Shown: positions 43,878 to 52,875 of the stretch, one piece after another
Position numbering within the stretch: position 1 is the first letter of the stretch
Layout of the letters: each line of letters begins with the position of its first letter
Origin: Corynebacterium ulceribovis DSM 45146
GTDB lineage: Bacteria > Actinomycetota > Actinomycetes > Mycobacteriales > Mycobacteriaceae
DNA: 64,000 nt
NCBI RefSeq assembly: GCF_000372445.1
Contig: NZ_AQUY01000001.1
Location: forward strand, 373,449 to 437,448
Direction: 5' to 3'
Made by a program: the position numbers and the translations under genes
Notes under the pieces: model-generated
Seen by the model: only the letters and a program-made list of their open reading frames with translations
Database searches by the model: none
Told to the model about the DNA's origin: nothing

Positions 43878-46800
43878 GCACTACCTCCGCCATCACTGTG
43901 CGCTTTACCCCGGAACAAATTGCCGAAGCAGCGGGCAAGCGGGACAAATCCGGCAAAGTTCTGTACCCAACAGCGCAGCAGTCCGCAGTTATTTCTGCGC
44001 CTGCTGGCCCTATGCTGGTCGTTGCAGGTGCCGGCGCCGGTAAAACTGAAACGATGGCCAACCGAGTTGTGTGGCTAGTAGCTAACGGTTTCGCCAAACC
44101 AGAAGAAGTTCTCGGTATTACCTTCACCCGAAAAGCTGCCCAAGAATTGGGGCTGCGTATTCGGCAACGCCTCAGTGCCCTGGCCCAAAGCCGACTGATC
44201 CAAGACCTGCCAAAAGATGACCCACTGCGGAAAAACCTGGCGGTCATTGCGCCAAAAGCCGCCACGTACGACGCCTACGCTGGTGAAATTTTGCGGCAAT
44301 ACGGGCTGCTGCTGCCCATTGAAACCGGCGCCACGATTTTGGCGGATACTGACCGGTGGATGTTGGCCTATGACCTAGTGCGTGACTGGCCAACCGATAT
44401 TCCCCATGCTGGCCAACTGAACTCGGTGGTCGGTGACGTCATCAAGCTCTCCGATGAAATCGACGCCGCGCTGGTGACCACCGACGACGTCCGCGAAGAA
44501 TCCAACAGTTTTGTGGAGAACATCACCGGCCTGGAATTCAACAAAGACGGGGTACACAGCAAGCTGCGGCCTTGCGTCAACTGCCACGAAAAGCGGATGG
44601 CCTACCTTGACATTGTTGATGCACTGAACGAGGAGTTGGCGAAGAACAATTACCTGACGTTCAGCAAACAAATGGCTGCCGCGGCCCGACTGGCGCAGCA
44701 CAGCCCACTCGTGGGTGCGCAGGAACGTGGCCGGTTCAAAGTCATCATGATGGACGAATACCAGGACACGTCCACCGCCCAGCGCATTTTGCTCCGCAGC
44801 CTCTACGGCGACGGCCAAGGCCAAACCACCGACGAGAACTCGTCGCAACCGCTGACCGTCACTGCAGTGGGCGACCCCATGCAAGCGATTTACGGGTGGC
44901 GCGGTGCCACTGCAGAGAACCTGGAGTTTTTCCGCCAAGATTTCCCGCTTGGTGACGGAAACAGTGCACCGAAAATGGAACTGACCACCTCATGGCGTAA
45001 CCCACCGGAAGTGCTCGAACTGGCGAACATCATCTCTGACGCCGCATTTGAACGCGCCGCTGCCACCCGCTCGGTTTCCGCGCTGGAACCGCGACCTGGA
45101 TTTGCTGCCGCCGACGGTGTGAAAATGGCGATGTTTGACTACAGCCAAGGTGATAATGGGGAAATAGCTTGGATTGCTGACCAAATGGCAGCTGAGTACT
45201 TTGCTCACCAGGAAGAACAAGCAGAGGCGGAGCGTCCGAAACCATTTACCGGTGCGGTTCTGATTCGCAAGAACGCGCAAGTCGCGCCGATCGCCGAAGC
45301 CCTGATTACCCGAGGCATTCCTGTGGAAGTCGGGCTGTCTGGCTTGCTGGATATCCCTGAAATCATTGATGTGCTTGCGGTGCTGAAAGTACTGACGAAT
45401 CCAGCCAGCGACGCCGATATGATGCGGATCCTTACCGGTGCGCGGTGGCGGCTGGGCCTGAAAGACATCAACGCGCTGCGCACCCGTGCCCGCCAACTGA
45501 CGAAAGCAGCCGCGAATGCGGACGCGAAAGCCGAGGACACTACTTCGGCGCCAAGCCTGGCAGCAGAAACCAGCGATTCGGCAGATCTATCCGTCGATAA
45601 GCAATTTGAACAGGGCCTGGAAAAAATCACGATAACCGGGGAAGCGGAGGCATCGCTCGCTGATGCAGTCGCCGACCCAGGGGAGCCAGAGCAGTACAGC
45701 GAAGCGGGGTGGCAGCGGATTTCGGAGCTGTCGGCTGAACTGCGGCACCTGCGGCGGTACTCGCTGGCGAAAGCATTGCCGGAGCTGGTGTCCGATATCG
45801 AACGTGTACTGGGCATTCGGGTGGAAGCCGGTGCTCGAGAGACCGCGCAGACCCTGATTTCCGCAGGCACCTCGCACCTGGATGAATTCCAGAAAGTGGT
45901 GGAGGAGTTGGCGGCGCGCGGTCACGCGACGGTGTCGAAGCTGTTGGCGTACCTGGAACTGGCTCGGGAGCACGCCGACGGGTTGGACGCTGGTGAAACG
46001 GTGGTCAAAGGGGACCGGGTGCAGATCATGACAGTGCACCGGTCGAAAGGGCTGGAATGGGACGTGGTGGCGGTACCGCACGTATGTGACTCGGTATACC
46101 CGTCATCCGACACCAGTAAAGTCGGCGGGAAGCTCGACTTTTGGCCATCGCAGGCGCAGGTGGTGCCGGCAGGGCTGCGAGAAGAACAGCCAGATATTGA
46201 ACTCGATGAGTGTGTCACTCAAGGTGATGCGGTCAAGATGGTTGAGGCGCACCGGGACGACATGTGGGACCGAACGTCGCAGGAGTCCGACCGGCTGCTG
46301 TACGTCGCGCTGACTCGGTCCGCGAAAAAGCTGTACATTTCGGCGACGCACTACTTGGCGGATACGCAAACAGTGCGCAAAGAAGCGGGTTTGTTGGCGA
46401 TTGCGCATGCGCATTATCACCAGGATGAAGCCCGCCGTGACCAGGTCATTGTTCGTTGGGATGCGCAGCCGGAAGAGTACGATGCCACCCGCACCGCAGC
46501 AGCACCGGCAGTTTTTCCGACCGACCCGCTAGGTGAGCGTCGCGCAGATGTTGACACCGGCGCGGACTTGGTGCGCCAAGCAATGGCAGGTCAGCTGTCT
46601 GTCGGGACGGACGGAGAGTTGGCCGGGTTGTGGCAGCGCGACGTCACTGCGCTTATCGACGAACATCAGCGGGCGAAAACCACGGCAGTTGTGGTCGATT
46701 TGCCTTCGTCGTTGACCACCTCGGATGTTGTGGCGATGCAAAAGGACCGCAAGCAGTTTGCTCGCCGGCTGCGCCGACCAGTGCCGTTTGAGCCGAATCG

Positions 46801-47320
46801 GTTTGCTCGACGAGGAACCGCTTTCCACAATGAGCTGGAGAAGCGGTTTGGTGCGGCCAGCCTGCTGGACCCAGATATGCTGCCGGGTGCTAACGACGCT
46901 GACTTGACGGATGCGACGTTGGCGCAGCTCATGGCGAGATTTGATGCTTCTGTGTGGGGGAACCGTGTGCCGAAGCATGTGGAGCAGGCCTTTTCGATTG
47001 TGATCGGCGGCCGGACGCTGGAAGGCCGGATCGATGCGATTTTCCAGATTGATGGCCAGTGGTGGGTTGTGGACTGGAAAACTGGTCGGCAGCCAACCGG
47101 CCGGGACTTGCACGATGCATCATTCCAGTTGGCGGTGTACCGGATTGCGTGGGCGCGGCAGCTGCAGGCGCAGGGCTATGATGTTCAGCCGGAGAATGTG
47201 CGTGCTGCTTTCCACTATGTGGTGGAGAACAAAACTGTTGAACCCGACGATTTGGCCGGGGAAGTAGAGTTAGCACAGTATCTGGCCGCAACCGATGCGG
47301 CTGACAATGCCAACTCCTAA
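43874..47320 (+). CDS. adnB: ATP-dependent helicase-nuclease subunit AdnB
   Basis: Lead motor of AdnAB. Walker A VVAGAGAGKTETM (~47-59), ITFTRKAAQELG, Walker B MDEYQDTSTAQR, AVGDPMQAIYGWRGA, and motif VI VALTRSAKK. The C-terminal nuclease has GRIDAIFQI and DWKTGRQP (Asp ~1067). An acidic insertion of ~80 residues (ANADAKAEDTTSAPSLAAE...) interrupts the motor around residues 548-620. It has 1148 residues and couples to adnA by the four-base overlap. Homologue of Rv3201c. Clearly under strong selection, as all motifs are intact. Confidence 0.92.
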   Translation: MSTTSAITVRFTPEQIAEAAGKRDKSGKVLYPTAQQSAVISAPAGPMLVVAGAGAGKTETMANRVVWLVANGFAKPEEVLGITFTRKAAQELGLRIRQRLSALAQSRLIQDLPKDDPLRKNLAVIAPKAATYDAYAGEILRQYGLLLPIETGATILADTDRWMLAYDLVRDWPTDIPHAGQLNSVVGDVIKLSDEIDAALVTTDDVREESNSFVENITGLEFNKDGVHSKLRPCVNCHEKRMAYLDIVDALNEELAKNNYLTFSKQMAAAARLAQHSPLVGAQERGRFKVIMMDEYQDTSTAQRILLRSLYGDGQGQTTDENSSQPLTVTAVGDPMQAIYGWRGATAENLEFFRQDFPLGDGNSAPKMELTTSWRNPPEVLELANIISDAAFERAAATRSVSALEPRPGFAAADGVKMAMFDYSQGDNGEIAWIADQMAAEYFAHQEEQAEAERPKPFTGAVLIRKNAQVAPIAEALITRGIPVEVGLSGLLDIPEIIDVLAVLKVLTNPASDADMMRILTGARWRLGLKDINALRTRARQLTKAAANADAKAEDTTSAPSLAAETSDSADLSVDKQFEQGLEKITITGEAEASLADAVADPGEPEQYSEAGWQRISELSAELRHLRRYSLAKALPELVSDIERVLGIRVEAGARETAQTLISAGTSHLDEFQKVVEELAARGHATVSKLLAYLELAREHADGLDAGETVVKGDRVQIMTVHRSKGLEWDVVAVPHVCDSVYPSSDTSKVGGKLDFWPSQAQVVPAGLREEQPDIELDECVTQGDAVKMVEAHRDDMWDRTSQESDRLLYVALTRSAKKLYISATHYLADTQTVRKEAGLLAIAHAHYHQDEARRDQVIVRWDAQPEEYDATRTAAAPAVFPTDPLGERRADVDTGADLVRQAMAGQLSVGTDGELAGLWQRDVTALIDEHQRAKTTAVVVDLPSSLTTSDVVAMQKDRKQFARRLRRPVPFEPNRFARRGTAFHNELEKRFGAASLLDPDMLPGANDADLTDATLAQLMARFDASVWGNRVPKHVEQAFSIVIGGRTLEGRIDAIFQIDGQWWVVDWKTGRQPTGRDLHDASFQLAVYRIAWARQLQAQGYDVQPENVRAAFHYVVENKTVEPDDLAGEVELAQYLAATDAADNANS

Positions 47321-47351
47321 ATCCATCCCAAATGGAAGGTGACTTCGTAGC

Positions 47352-48419
47352 ATGCGTGATGTGCCAGAAAGCAGGCTCAATGAGGGAGCACGCCTTGACC
47401 GGCTTCCGGGGCACTCGCTGCTTGATGTCATCCGGATTCCGGAGCCAATCACGGCAGGGCCCGGCTGGCTGATTCTGCGGCGCATGTTCTACGTGCAGCT
47501 GCTGATCCTCATTTCCGCCATCGTCGTGTATACCGACAAAGACGGCTACACCGAGCCGCTGACTTTCGTTGACGCGGCGTACTATTCGGCGGTGTCGCTG
47601 TCGACTACCGGCTACGGTGACATCACTCCGGTCACACAGCATGCGCGTATCATGAACTTGCTGATTATCACGCCGCTGCGTGTGGTCTTCCTGGTTCTCC
47701 TGGTCGGTACCACCCTGTCCGTGCTGACTAAAGAATCCCGCCAATCAATCCGTATTCAACGTTGGAGGAAACGCGTGCGCAATCACACCGTCGTCATTGG
47801 TTACGGCACCAAGGGACGTTCCGCCGTCGACGCTTTGCTTGCCGACGGTGTGGACCCAGCTCAGATTGTGGTCATCGACACCGACAAACGCGTGCTGGAT
47901 CTAGCGGCGTCGCGGGGTGTCGTCTCCGTGCAAGGCTCCGCCACAAAATCTGATGTGCTGCGTCTAGCAGGTATCCAACGTGCCCGCGCCGTTGTGGTCG
48001 CCCCGAACCTTGATGACACCGCAGTGTTGGTGACCTTGTCGGTGCGTGAACTAGCGCCTGGTGCCACCATTGTTGCTTCGGTGCGTGAGTCGGAAAACCA
48101 GCACCTGCTGCACCAGTCCGGCGCCGACCAAGTGGTCATTTCCTCCGAAACCGCAGGCCGCTTGCTTGGGCTGGCCACAGTCACCCCATCGGTTGTGGAG
48201 ATGATGGAAGACATGCTGTCGCCGGATGAAGGTTTCTCCATCGCGCAGCGGCCAGTGCGCGAAGACGAAGTCGGCGCGAATCCCCGCCACCTCGCTGACA
48301 TTGTCCTCGGCGTGGTCCGCTCCGGTGAGCTGTATCGCATCGACGCAGTAGAAGCAGAGTCGGTCGAACCGGGCGATAGCCTGCTGTATGTCCGCCGCGT
48401 CACCAAGTACGACACCTAA
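47352..48419 (+). CDS. Potassium channel with TrkA-N (RCK) domain
   Basis: Two-helix K+ channel subunit, 355 residues. Transmembrane helix ~48-66, pore loop with selectivity filter STTGYGD (~81-88), second helix ~101-122. The cytosolic RCK domain has a Rossmann motif VVIGYGTKGRSAV and VVVIDTDKRVL, then a TrkA-C half. Equivalent to Rv3200c and to the C. glutamicum channel CglK in position between adnB and uvrD2. GAAGG lies upstream of the ATG. nudC, which lies in the Mtb gap before uvrD2, is missing here. Confidence 0.9.
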   Translation: MRDVPESRLNEGARLDRLPGHSLLDVIRIPEPITAGPGWLILRRMFYVQLLILISAIVVYTDKDGYTEPLTFVDAAYYSAVSLSTTGYGDITPVTQHARIMNLLIITPLRVVFLVLLVGTTLSVLTKESRQSIRIQRWRKRVRNHTVVIGYGTKGRSAVDALLADGVDPAQIVVIDTDKRVLDLAASRGVVSVQGSATKSDVLRLAGIQRARAVVVAPNLDDTAVLVTLSVRELAPGATIVASVRESENQHLLHQSGADQVVISSETAGRLLGLATVTPSVVEMMEDMLSPDEGFSIAQRPVREDEVGANPRHLADIVLGVVRSGELYRIDAVEAESVEPGDSLLYVRRVTKYDT

Positions 48420-48459
48420 AAGTTTGTCACCGAGAAGTTTGTCGAATTCGCAGAATTCA

Positions 48460-50610
48460 ATGCCCTTTCAACGACCTGATTACCTCCCACCCCTTAAACA
48501 CGCTGGCACCATCCAGAACAAAGCCCACTCTCTGGACCTCGCAGACCTGGACCCAGAGCAGCGGGCAGCGGCAACCGCACCGCGTGGCCCCGTCTGTATT
48601 TTGGCTGGTGCTGGCACCGGTAAAACCCGAACTATCACCCACCGCATCAACTGGATGATCGACCAAGGGATCGCCAGCCAGCAACGCATTTTGGCGGTCA
48701 CCTTCACCAGCCGCGCCGCCGGTGAAATGCGCGACCGGCTGCACAAAATGGGCTCGCCCGGTGTGCAAACCCGCACTTTCCACTCCGCGGCGCTGCGGCA
48801 ACTGAAATATTTCTGGCCACAAGTAGCTGGGGACCTGCCATGGCAGCTGCTGGATAACCGATTCGGTATGGTCGCGCGCGCTGCCCGTAACGTCGGCGCC
48901 AATAGTGCAAAAGACGCCGTCCGAGACTTCCTTGGTGAAATTGAATGGGCCAAGGCATCACTGGTGACCCCGGAGTACTACCCGAAGGCAATTGAGAAGG
49001 CAGGTCGCACCGCGCCGGTAGACCCAGAAACTGTTGCCATGGTCTACCGCGCCTACGAGACGGCGAAAAACACTCCGGACGGGATGTTCCTGGACTTTGA
49101 TGACCTGCTGCTGCACACCGCCGGTGCGATGGAAAATTCGTTGGCGGTGGCTGAGGAGTTCCGGGAGCAGTACCAAAGCTTCGTGGTCGACGAGTACCAG
49201 GACGTCACGCCGCTGCAGCAACGAGTCCTCGACGCGTGGCTGGGGGAGCGGGATAATATCACCGTCGTTGGCGATGCGAACCAGACTATTTACTCTTTCA
49301 CTGGCGCCACGCCTGAGTATTTGCTGCAGTTCAAGAAGAAGTACCCGCAGGCCACGCTGGTGCGACTAGAGCGCGACTATCGCTCCACCCCGCAGGTTGT
49401 GCACCTTGCCAACAGCGTGATCGGGAAAGCCACCGGTCGGATTGCCGGCACTCGCTTGGAGCTGATTGGCCAGCGCCCAGATGGCCCAGCGCCAATCTTC
49501 ACCAACTATGACGACGAAACCCAGGAAGCTGCGATGACTGCCCGCAGCATCCAACGGCTCATCGAATCGGGCACCCGACCAGCAGAAATCGCGATTTTGT
49601 ATCGCATTAACGCCCAGTCCGCCGCTTTCGAACAGGCCCTGACTGACGCGAAAATTCCATATCAAGTCCGTGGCGGGGAAGGCTTCTACAACCGCGCTGA
49701 GATCCGCCAGGCTATCGGTGAGCTGATGCGGGTGGCGAAACGCCCGGATCTGCCGCAGGAGGCGGTCGGCGCGGAGCTACACCGGATAGTGCGGGCGGCA
49801 TTGGCTCCGCTGGGGCTCACCGCGAAGGAACCGGATGGTGCACAGGCCCGGGAACGCTGGCAGTCGCTGAATGCGCTGGCGGAACTATCCGAGGAACTAG
49901 GCACACAGATGCCGGGCCTGAACCTGTCCGGTTTGCTGATGGAGCTGCGCCGTCGCAGCGAAGCGAAACAGCCACCACAGTTCGACGGTGTGACCCTGGC
50001 TAGTTTGCATGCCGCCAAGGGCCTGGAGTGGGATGCGGTGTTTTTGGTGGGGCTTACTGACGGAAACCTGCCGATTCAGCATGCTTTGAAGAAAGGTGAT
50101 GATTCCGAGGCCGTCGAAGAGGAGCGTCGCTTGCTCTACGTCGGAGTTACCCGCGCACGTGAACACCTTGAATTGTCGTGGGCGGCGGCGCGGCAGCCCG
50201 GCGGCCGGAAGACCCGAAACCGGTCCCGTTTCCTCGATGGCATCGCACCAGATGAAAGCGCCGCGGTAACCGTCACTAAGCAATCGAATCGGCGCCGGGG
50301 ACGCTGCGACCTGTGCGACTCGGATCTGGAGACTATGGCGGAGCGGATTGTGGGGCGCTGCGCGGACTGCCCATCGTCGGCGGACCCGGAATTGGTTGCT
50401 GCGCTGCAGAAATGGCGGCTGGCGGAGTCGCGGGCGATTCAGAAACCGGCGTTTGTGGTGTTCTCGGATGCGGTGCTCACCGCCATTGCGGAGGCGAAAC
50501 CGGCGGATGAAGCGGCGCTGTTGCAAGTGCCGGGGATTGGGCCGGCGAAGTCGGAGAAATATGGTGCGCAGATTTTGGCGTTAGTGGAGGAATTCACCGA
50601 AGGCGGGTAG
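48460..50610 (+). CDS. uvrD2: ATP-dependent DNA helicase UvrD2
   Basis: Superfamily 1 3'-5' helicase essential in mycobacteria. Walker A LAGAGTGKTRTI (~47-58), AVTFTSRAAGEMRDRL, Walker B VDEYQDVTPLQQ, AHVVGDANQTIYSFTGAT-type motif III, motif V LHAAKGLEWDAVFLVGL, motif VI YVGVTRAREHLELSWA. A tetracysteine zinc hook CDLCDSD...CADC (~614-634) and a C-terminal HRDC-like domain (LLQVPGIGPAKSEKYG) are the UvrD2 hallmarks. Start placed at ATG 48460 (716 residues); an ATG inside the upstream channel gene (48388) is possible. Confidence 0.92.
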   Translation: MPFQRPDYLPPLKHAGTIQNKAHSLDLADLDPEQRAAATAPRGPVCILAGAGTGKTRTITHRINWMIDQGIASQQRILAVTFTSRAAGEMRDRLHKMGSPGVQTRTFHSAALRQLKYFWPQVAGDLPWQLLDNRFGMVARAARNVGANSAKDAVRDFLGEIEWAKASLVTPEYYPKAIEKAGRTAPVDPETVAMVYRAYETAKNTPDGMFLDFDDLLLHTAGAMENSLAVAEEFREQYQSFVVDEYQDVTPLQQRVLDAWLGERDNITVVGDANQTIYSFTGATPEYLLQFKKKYPQATLVRLERDYRSTPQVVHLANSVIGKATGRIAGTRLELIGQRPDGPAPIFTNYDDETQEAAMTARSIQRLIESGTRPAEIAILYRINAQSAAFEQALTDAKIPYQVRGGEGFYNRAEIRQAIGELMRVAKRPDLPQEAVGAELHRIVRAALAPLGLTAKEPDGAQARERWQSLNALAELSEELGTQMPGLNLSGLLMELRRRSEAKQPPQFDGVTLASLHAAKGLEWDAVFLVGLTDGNLPIQHALKKGDDSEAVEEERRLLYVGVTRAREHLELSWAAARQPGGRKTRNRSRFLDGIAPDESAAVTVTKQSNRRRGRCDLCDSDLETMAERIVGRCADCPSSADPELVAALQKWRLAESRAIQKPAFVVFSDAVLTAIAEAKPADEAALLQVPGIGPAKSEKYGAQILALVEEFTEGG

Positions 50611-50620
50611 ACACGGGGGT

Positions 50621-51367
50621 ATGGGAACTTCACATGCTGGGGCGTTGGACCCAGCAAATCGGATTTCGGAAGTCGATGCGGTTATGCAGTTCGCGGAGAA
50701 TGTCATTCCTTCCGAAGAGGGCGACGGCCGCAATATTCTGCTCATCGGCGGGCACGGCAAGGTTGCACTCCTCGCCCAACCACTGCTTGTTGACGCAGGT
50801 CACCATGTGTTTTCGGTGATTCGCAACCCAGACCACGTTGACGATGTGGAACAAACCGGGGCTGTGCCAGTTGTAGCCGACGTCGAAGAATTGGGCGCGG
50901 AAGCCCTCGCTGACTTGATGGAAGGCATTGATACCGTCATTTGGTCGGCTGGGGCTGGGGGAGGCTCGGAAGAACGCACCTATGCAGTTGATGAAGAAGC
51001 AGCGATCCGGTCGATGGACGCGGCGCAGGCAGTAGGTGTGCGCAACTATATTATGGTCAGCTACTGGGGTGCGCGGAAAGACCACGACGTGCCCGAAGAC
51101 AATAGTTTTGTGCACTACGCCAACGCGAAGGCAACCGCCGATGCGTACCTGCGCAGCACCGACCTGGACTGGGTGATTTTGAAGCCGGGGACGTTGACAA
51201 TGGAACCCGCAGGTAAGGCGTATTTTGGCGATGACACTGAGCCGATCCCGGAAGGGACGCCGCGAACCACATCACGCGAGCTGGTGGCCCAGGTCATTCG
51301 CGATACCGTCAATAACTTGCCGGAAGGCACCAGGCGCGACGTCGCTTTTTTGGATTACCCTTCGTAA
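50621..51367 (+). CDS. NAD(P)H-binding atypical SDR protein
   Basis: 248 residues. The Rossmann motif is LLIGGHGKVALL (~40-51). A DVEELGAEALADL-type segment, TVIWSAGAGGG and YIMVSYWGARKDH follow, then YANAKATADAYLRSTDLDWVILKPGTL, which matches the NmrA/YwnB-type atypical SDR family with a Tyr/Lys region. Such proteins act as redox or flavin reductases or sensors; the substrate is unknown. ATG 50621 is used; ATG 50684 (MQFAENVIPSEEG) is an alternative. Ends overlap the convergent neighbour by 13 bases. Confidence 0.8.
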   Translation: MGTSHAGALDPANRISEVDAVMQFAENVIPSEEGDGRNILLIGGHGKVALLAQPLLVDAGHHVFSVIRNPDHVDDVEQTGAVPVVADVEELGAEALADLMEGIDTVIWSAGAGGGSEERTYAVDEEAAIRSMDAAQAVGVRNYIMVSYWGARKDHDVPEDNSFVHYANAKATADAYLRSTDLDWVILKPGTLTMEPAGKAYFGDDTEPIPEGTPRTTSRELVAQVIRDTVNNLPEGTRRDVAFLDYPS

Positions 51368-52263
51368 CACACTGGGCACAGCGCATGCCGAAACACTGGC
51401 GTGTGCTGCATGCTGAGCGCAACGGGGTCGCAACTGACCTCAACCGTCGAGCGCTGCAACAGTGGTGACTGACCGGCAGCAGGCGCACACTGCGCCACCA
51501 CCAGCGCTATAGCCATATCAACTGCTGGGCCTGCCGCCGGGGTCGGCAAACCCGCAAGCTGCAGCCGCAACAGTGGCCACTGCGGGTCCACACCTGTGCG
51601 GGCGGTATCCAAACAGGTCAAGCACGCAGTTTTTCCGGGTTGTACCACTGGTCCCAGCACGGCGTGTCCATCACGAATTCCCACCGGCAGGTGGGTGAGT
51701 TGCCGCAGATGCAGTACATGTTGCAGCTTTCCGTCTGGCCACAGTTGCCCAGCGATAATGACAACACCAACGTCGGCGGGGTCGGCGCTGAGCAACCAGT
51801 CGGTGGTGCGCCGCACAATAGCTCGGCGCTGCACCCGCTGCCCGGCTGCCTGCAGTCGGCTAGCTATGTGCACCGCGAACCCACCGGCACCGAGAACCGT
51901 GAACCGGCGAGGCTTCGTTCCAGCGGCGTGAACTAGGACGCCTGCGGCCGCGAGTTCATCAATGAGGTCCTGTGCGTCGGTGCTGCTGATGCCATGCGCC
52001 TGTAATGATGCCAACAAGGACTGGTCACTGGTGTTCGTCAGTGCTTCCAGCACGGCTCGCGGCGGCGCAGTTGTGGTGTGGTTATTAGTGGACACGGTTG
52101 CCGCTTCGGCGCGCGGTAGTCGGACAATGCGTGCGGTGCGTGGATCCGCCCCGAACTGCAGTTCGCCGGTTGGCCGGATTAGTGCAGGCAAATGTGGCGA
52201 AAGCACGAGATTGTTGCGCTCTGACCAACCCCATTGGTGAGCATTTGTATCAATTTCCCCCAT
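51355..52263 (-). CDS. E1/ThiF-like orphan protein related to TOMM cyclodehydratase partners
   Basis: 302 residues, equivalent to Rv3196. N-terminal domain to ~115 (SPHLPALIRPTGELQFG, then ALTNTSDQSLLASLQAHG, a helical leader-peptide-recognition-like unit). Next is a Rossmann E1-like part FTVLGAGGFAVHIASRLQAAGQ. Then GPVVQPGKTACLTCLDTARTGVDPQWPLL with CxxC, and CPVCYEG at the C-terminus, together a probable zinc site. These are the traits of the E1-like partner of thiazole/oxazole cyclodehydratases. No YcaO, dehydrogenase or precursor peptide is visible nearby. ATG 52263 is used; ATG 52299 would overlap the divergent gene. Confidence 0.75.
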   Translation of the reverse strand: MGEIDTNAHQWGWSERNNLVLSPHLPALIRPTGELQFGADPRTARIVRLPRAEAATVSTNNHTTTAPPRAVLEALTNTSDQSLLASLQAHGISSTDAQDLIDELAAAGVLVHAAGTKPRRFTVLGAGGFAVHIASRLQAAGQRVQRRAIVRRTTDWLLSADPADVGVVIIAGQLWPDGKLQHVLHLRQLTHLPVGIRDGHAVLGPVVQPGKTACLTCLDTARTGVDPQWPLLRLQLAGLPTPAAGPAVDMAIALVVAQCAPAAGQSPLLQRSTVEVSCDPVALSMQHTPVFRHALCPVCYEG

Positions 52264-52297
52264 ACCAACTATTGCAGCACAAGTAGACTTGGTAAGC

Positions 52298-52846
52298 ATG
52301 ACGACAAATCTTCCCGACTACGGGCCGGACATTGTGGTGCGGCGCTCTAAGCGTCGTACCCGCACGGTGACCGCCCGCTATGAGGGCAGTCGCATTCTGG
52401 TGATGGCTCCCGCTGGCCTTGACCCGAAAACGGAACATGACATGGTCATGGAGCTGGTAGATAAGGTCAAAGCGAAAACTGCGAACTCTTATCTAGATAA
52501 TGGGGCGCTGCGTCGGCGCGCGGAAGAGCTGAACCAGAAGGTGCTCGGCGGCCGAGCGAAATTCAAACAGATTTCCTGGGTGCGGAATATGACGCGGCGA
52601 TGGGGGAGCTGCTCTACGGACAAGGGCACCATTCGGATTTCGCATCGGTTGGCGGAGGTACCCACCTATGTGCTTGATGACGTTATTGTGCACGAACTGG
52701 TGCATACCTTCATCCCGCACCATGGCCCGGAGTTTTGGGAGTGGGCGAGCCTAGCGCCGCGGCATGAGAATGCGCGCGGCTACCTTGAGGCTTTTGCCCG
52801 CTGGGGCCCATTCGGTCACGAAAACCCCAGCGCTGAGGTGGATTAG
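52298..52846 (+). CDS. DUF45/YgjP-like (M48-type) metallopeptidase
   Basis: 182 residues. A basic strand-rich N-terminus (DIVVRRSKRRTRTVTARYEG), NMTRRWGSCSTDKGTIRISHRLAEVP, then HELVHTFIPHHGPEFWEWASL with zinc motif HExxH (His132, Glu133, His136) and a nearby His from PHHG. SprT/YgjP-type peptidases process DNA-protein crosslinks or small proteins; the substrate here is unknown. A GTG at 52289 adds three residues. TAGACT lies eight bases upstream of ATG 52298, suggesting a leaderless message. Divergent from the E1-like gene with fewer than 40 bases between starts. Confidence 0.88.
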   Translation: MTTNLPDYGPDIVVRRSKRRTRTVTARYEGSRILVMAPAGLDPKTEHDMVMELVDKVKAKTANSYLDNGALRRRAEELNQKVLGGRAKFKQISWVRNMTRRWGSCSTDKGTIRISHRLAEVPTYVLDDVIVHELVHTFIPHHGPEFWEWASLAPRHENARGYLEAFARWGPFGHENPSAEVD

Positions 52847-52875
52847 GCCGCAGCTGAGCAGGCCTAGCTTGAGGA

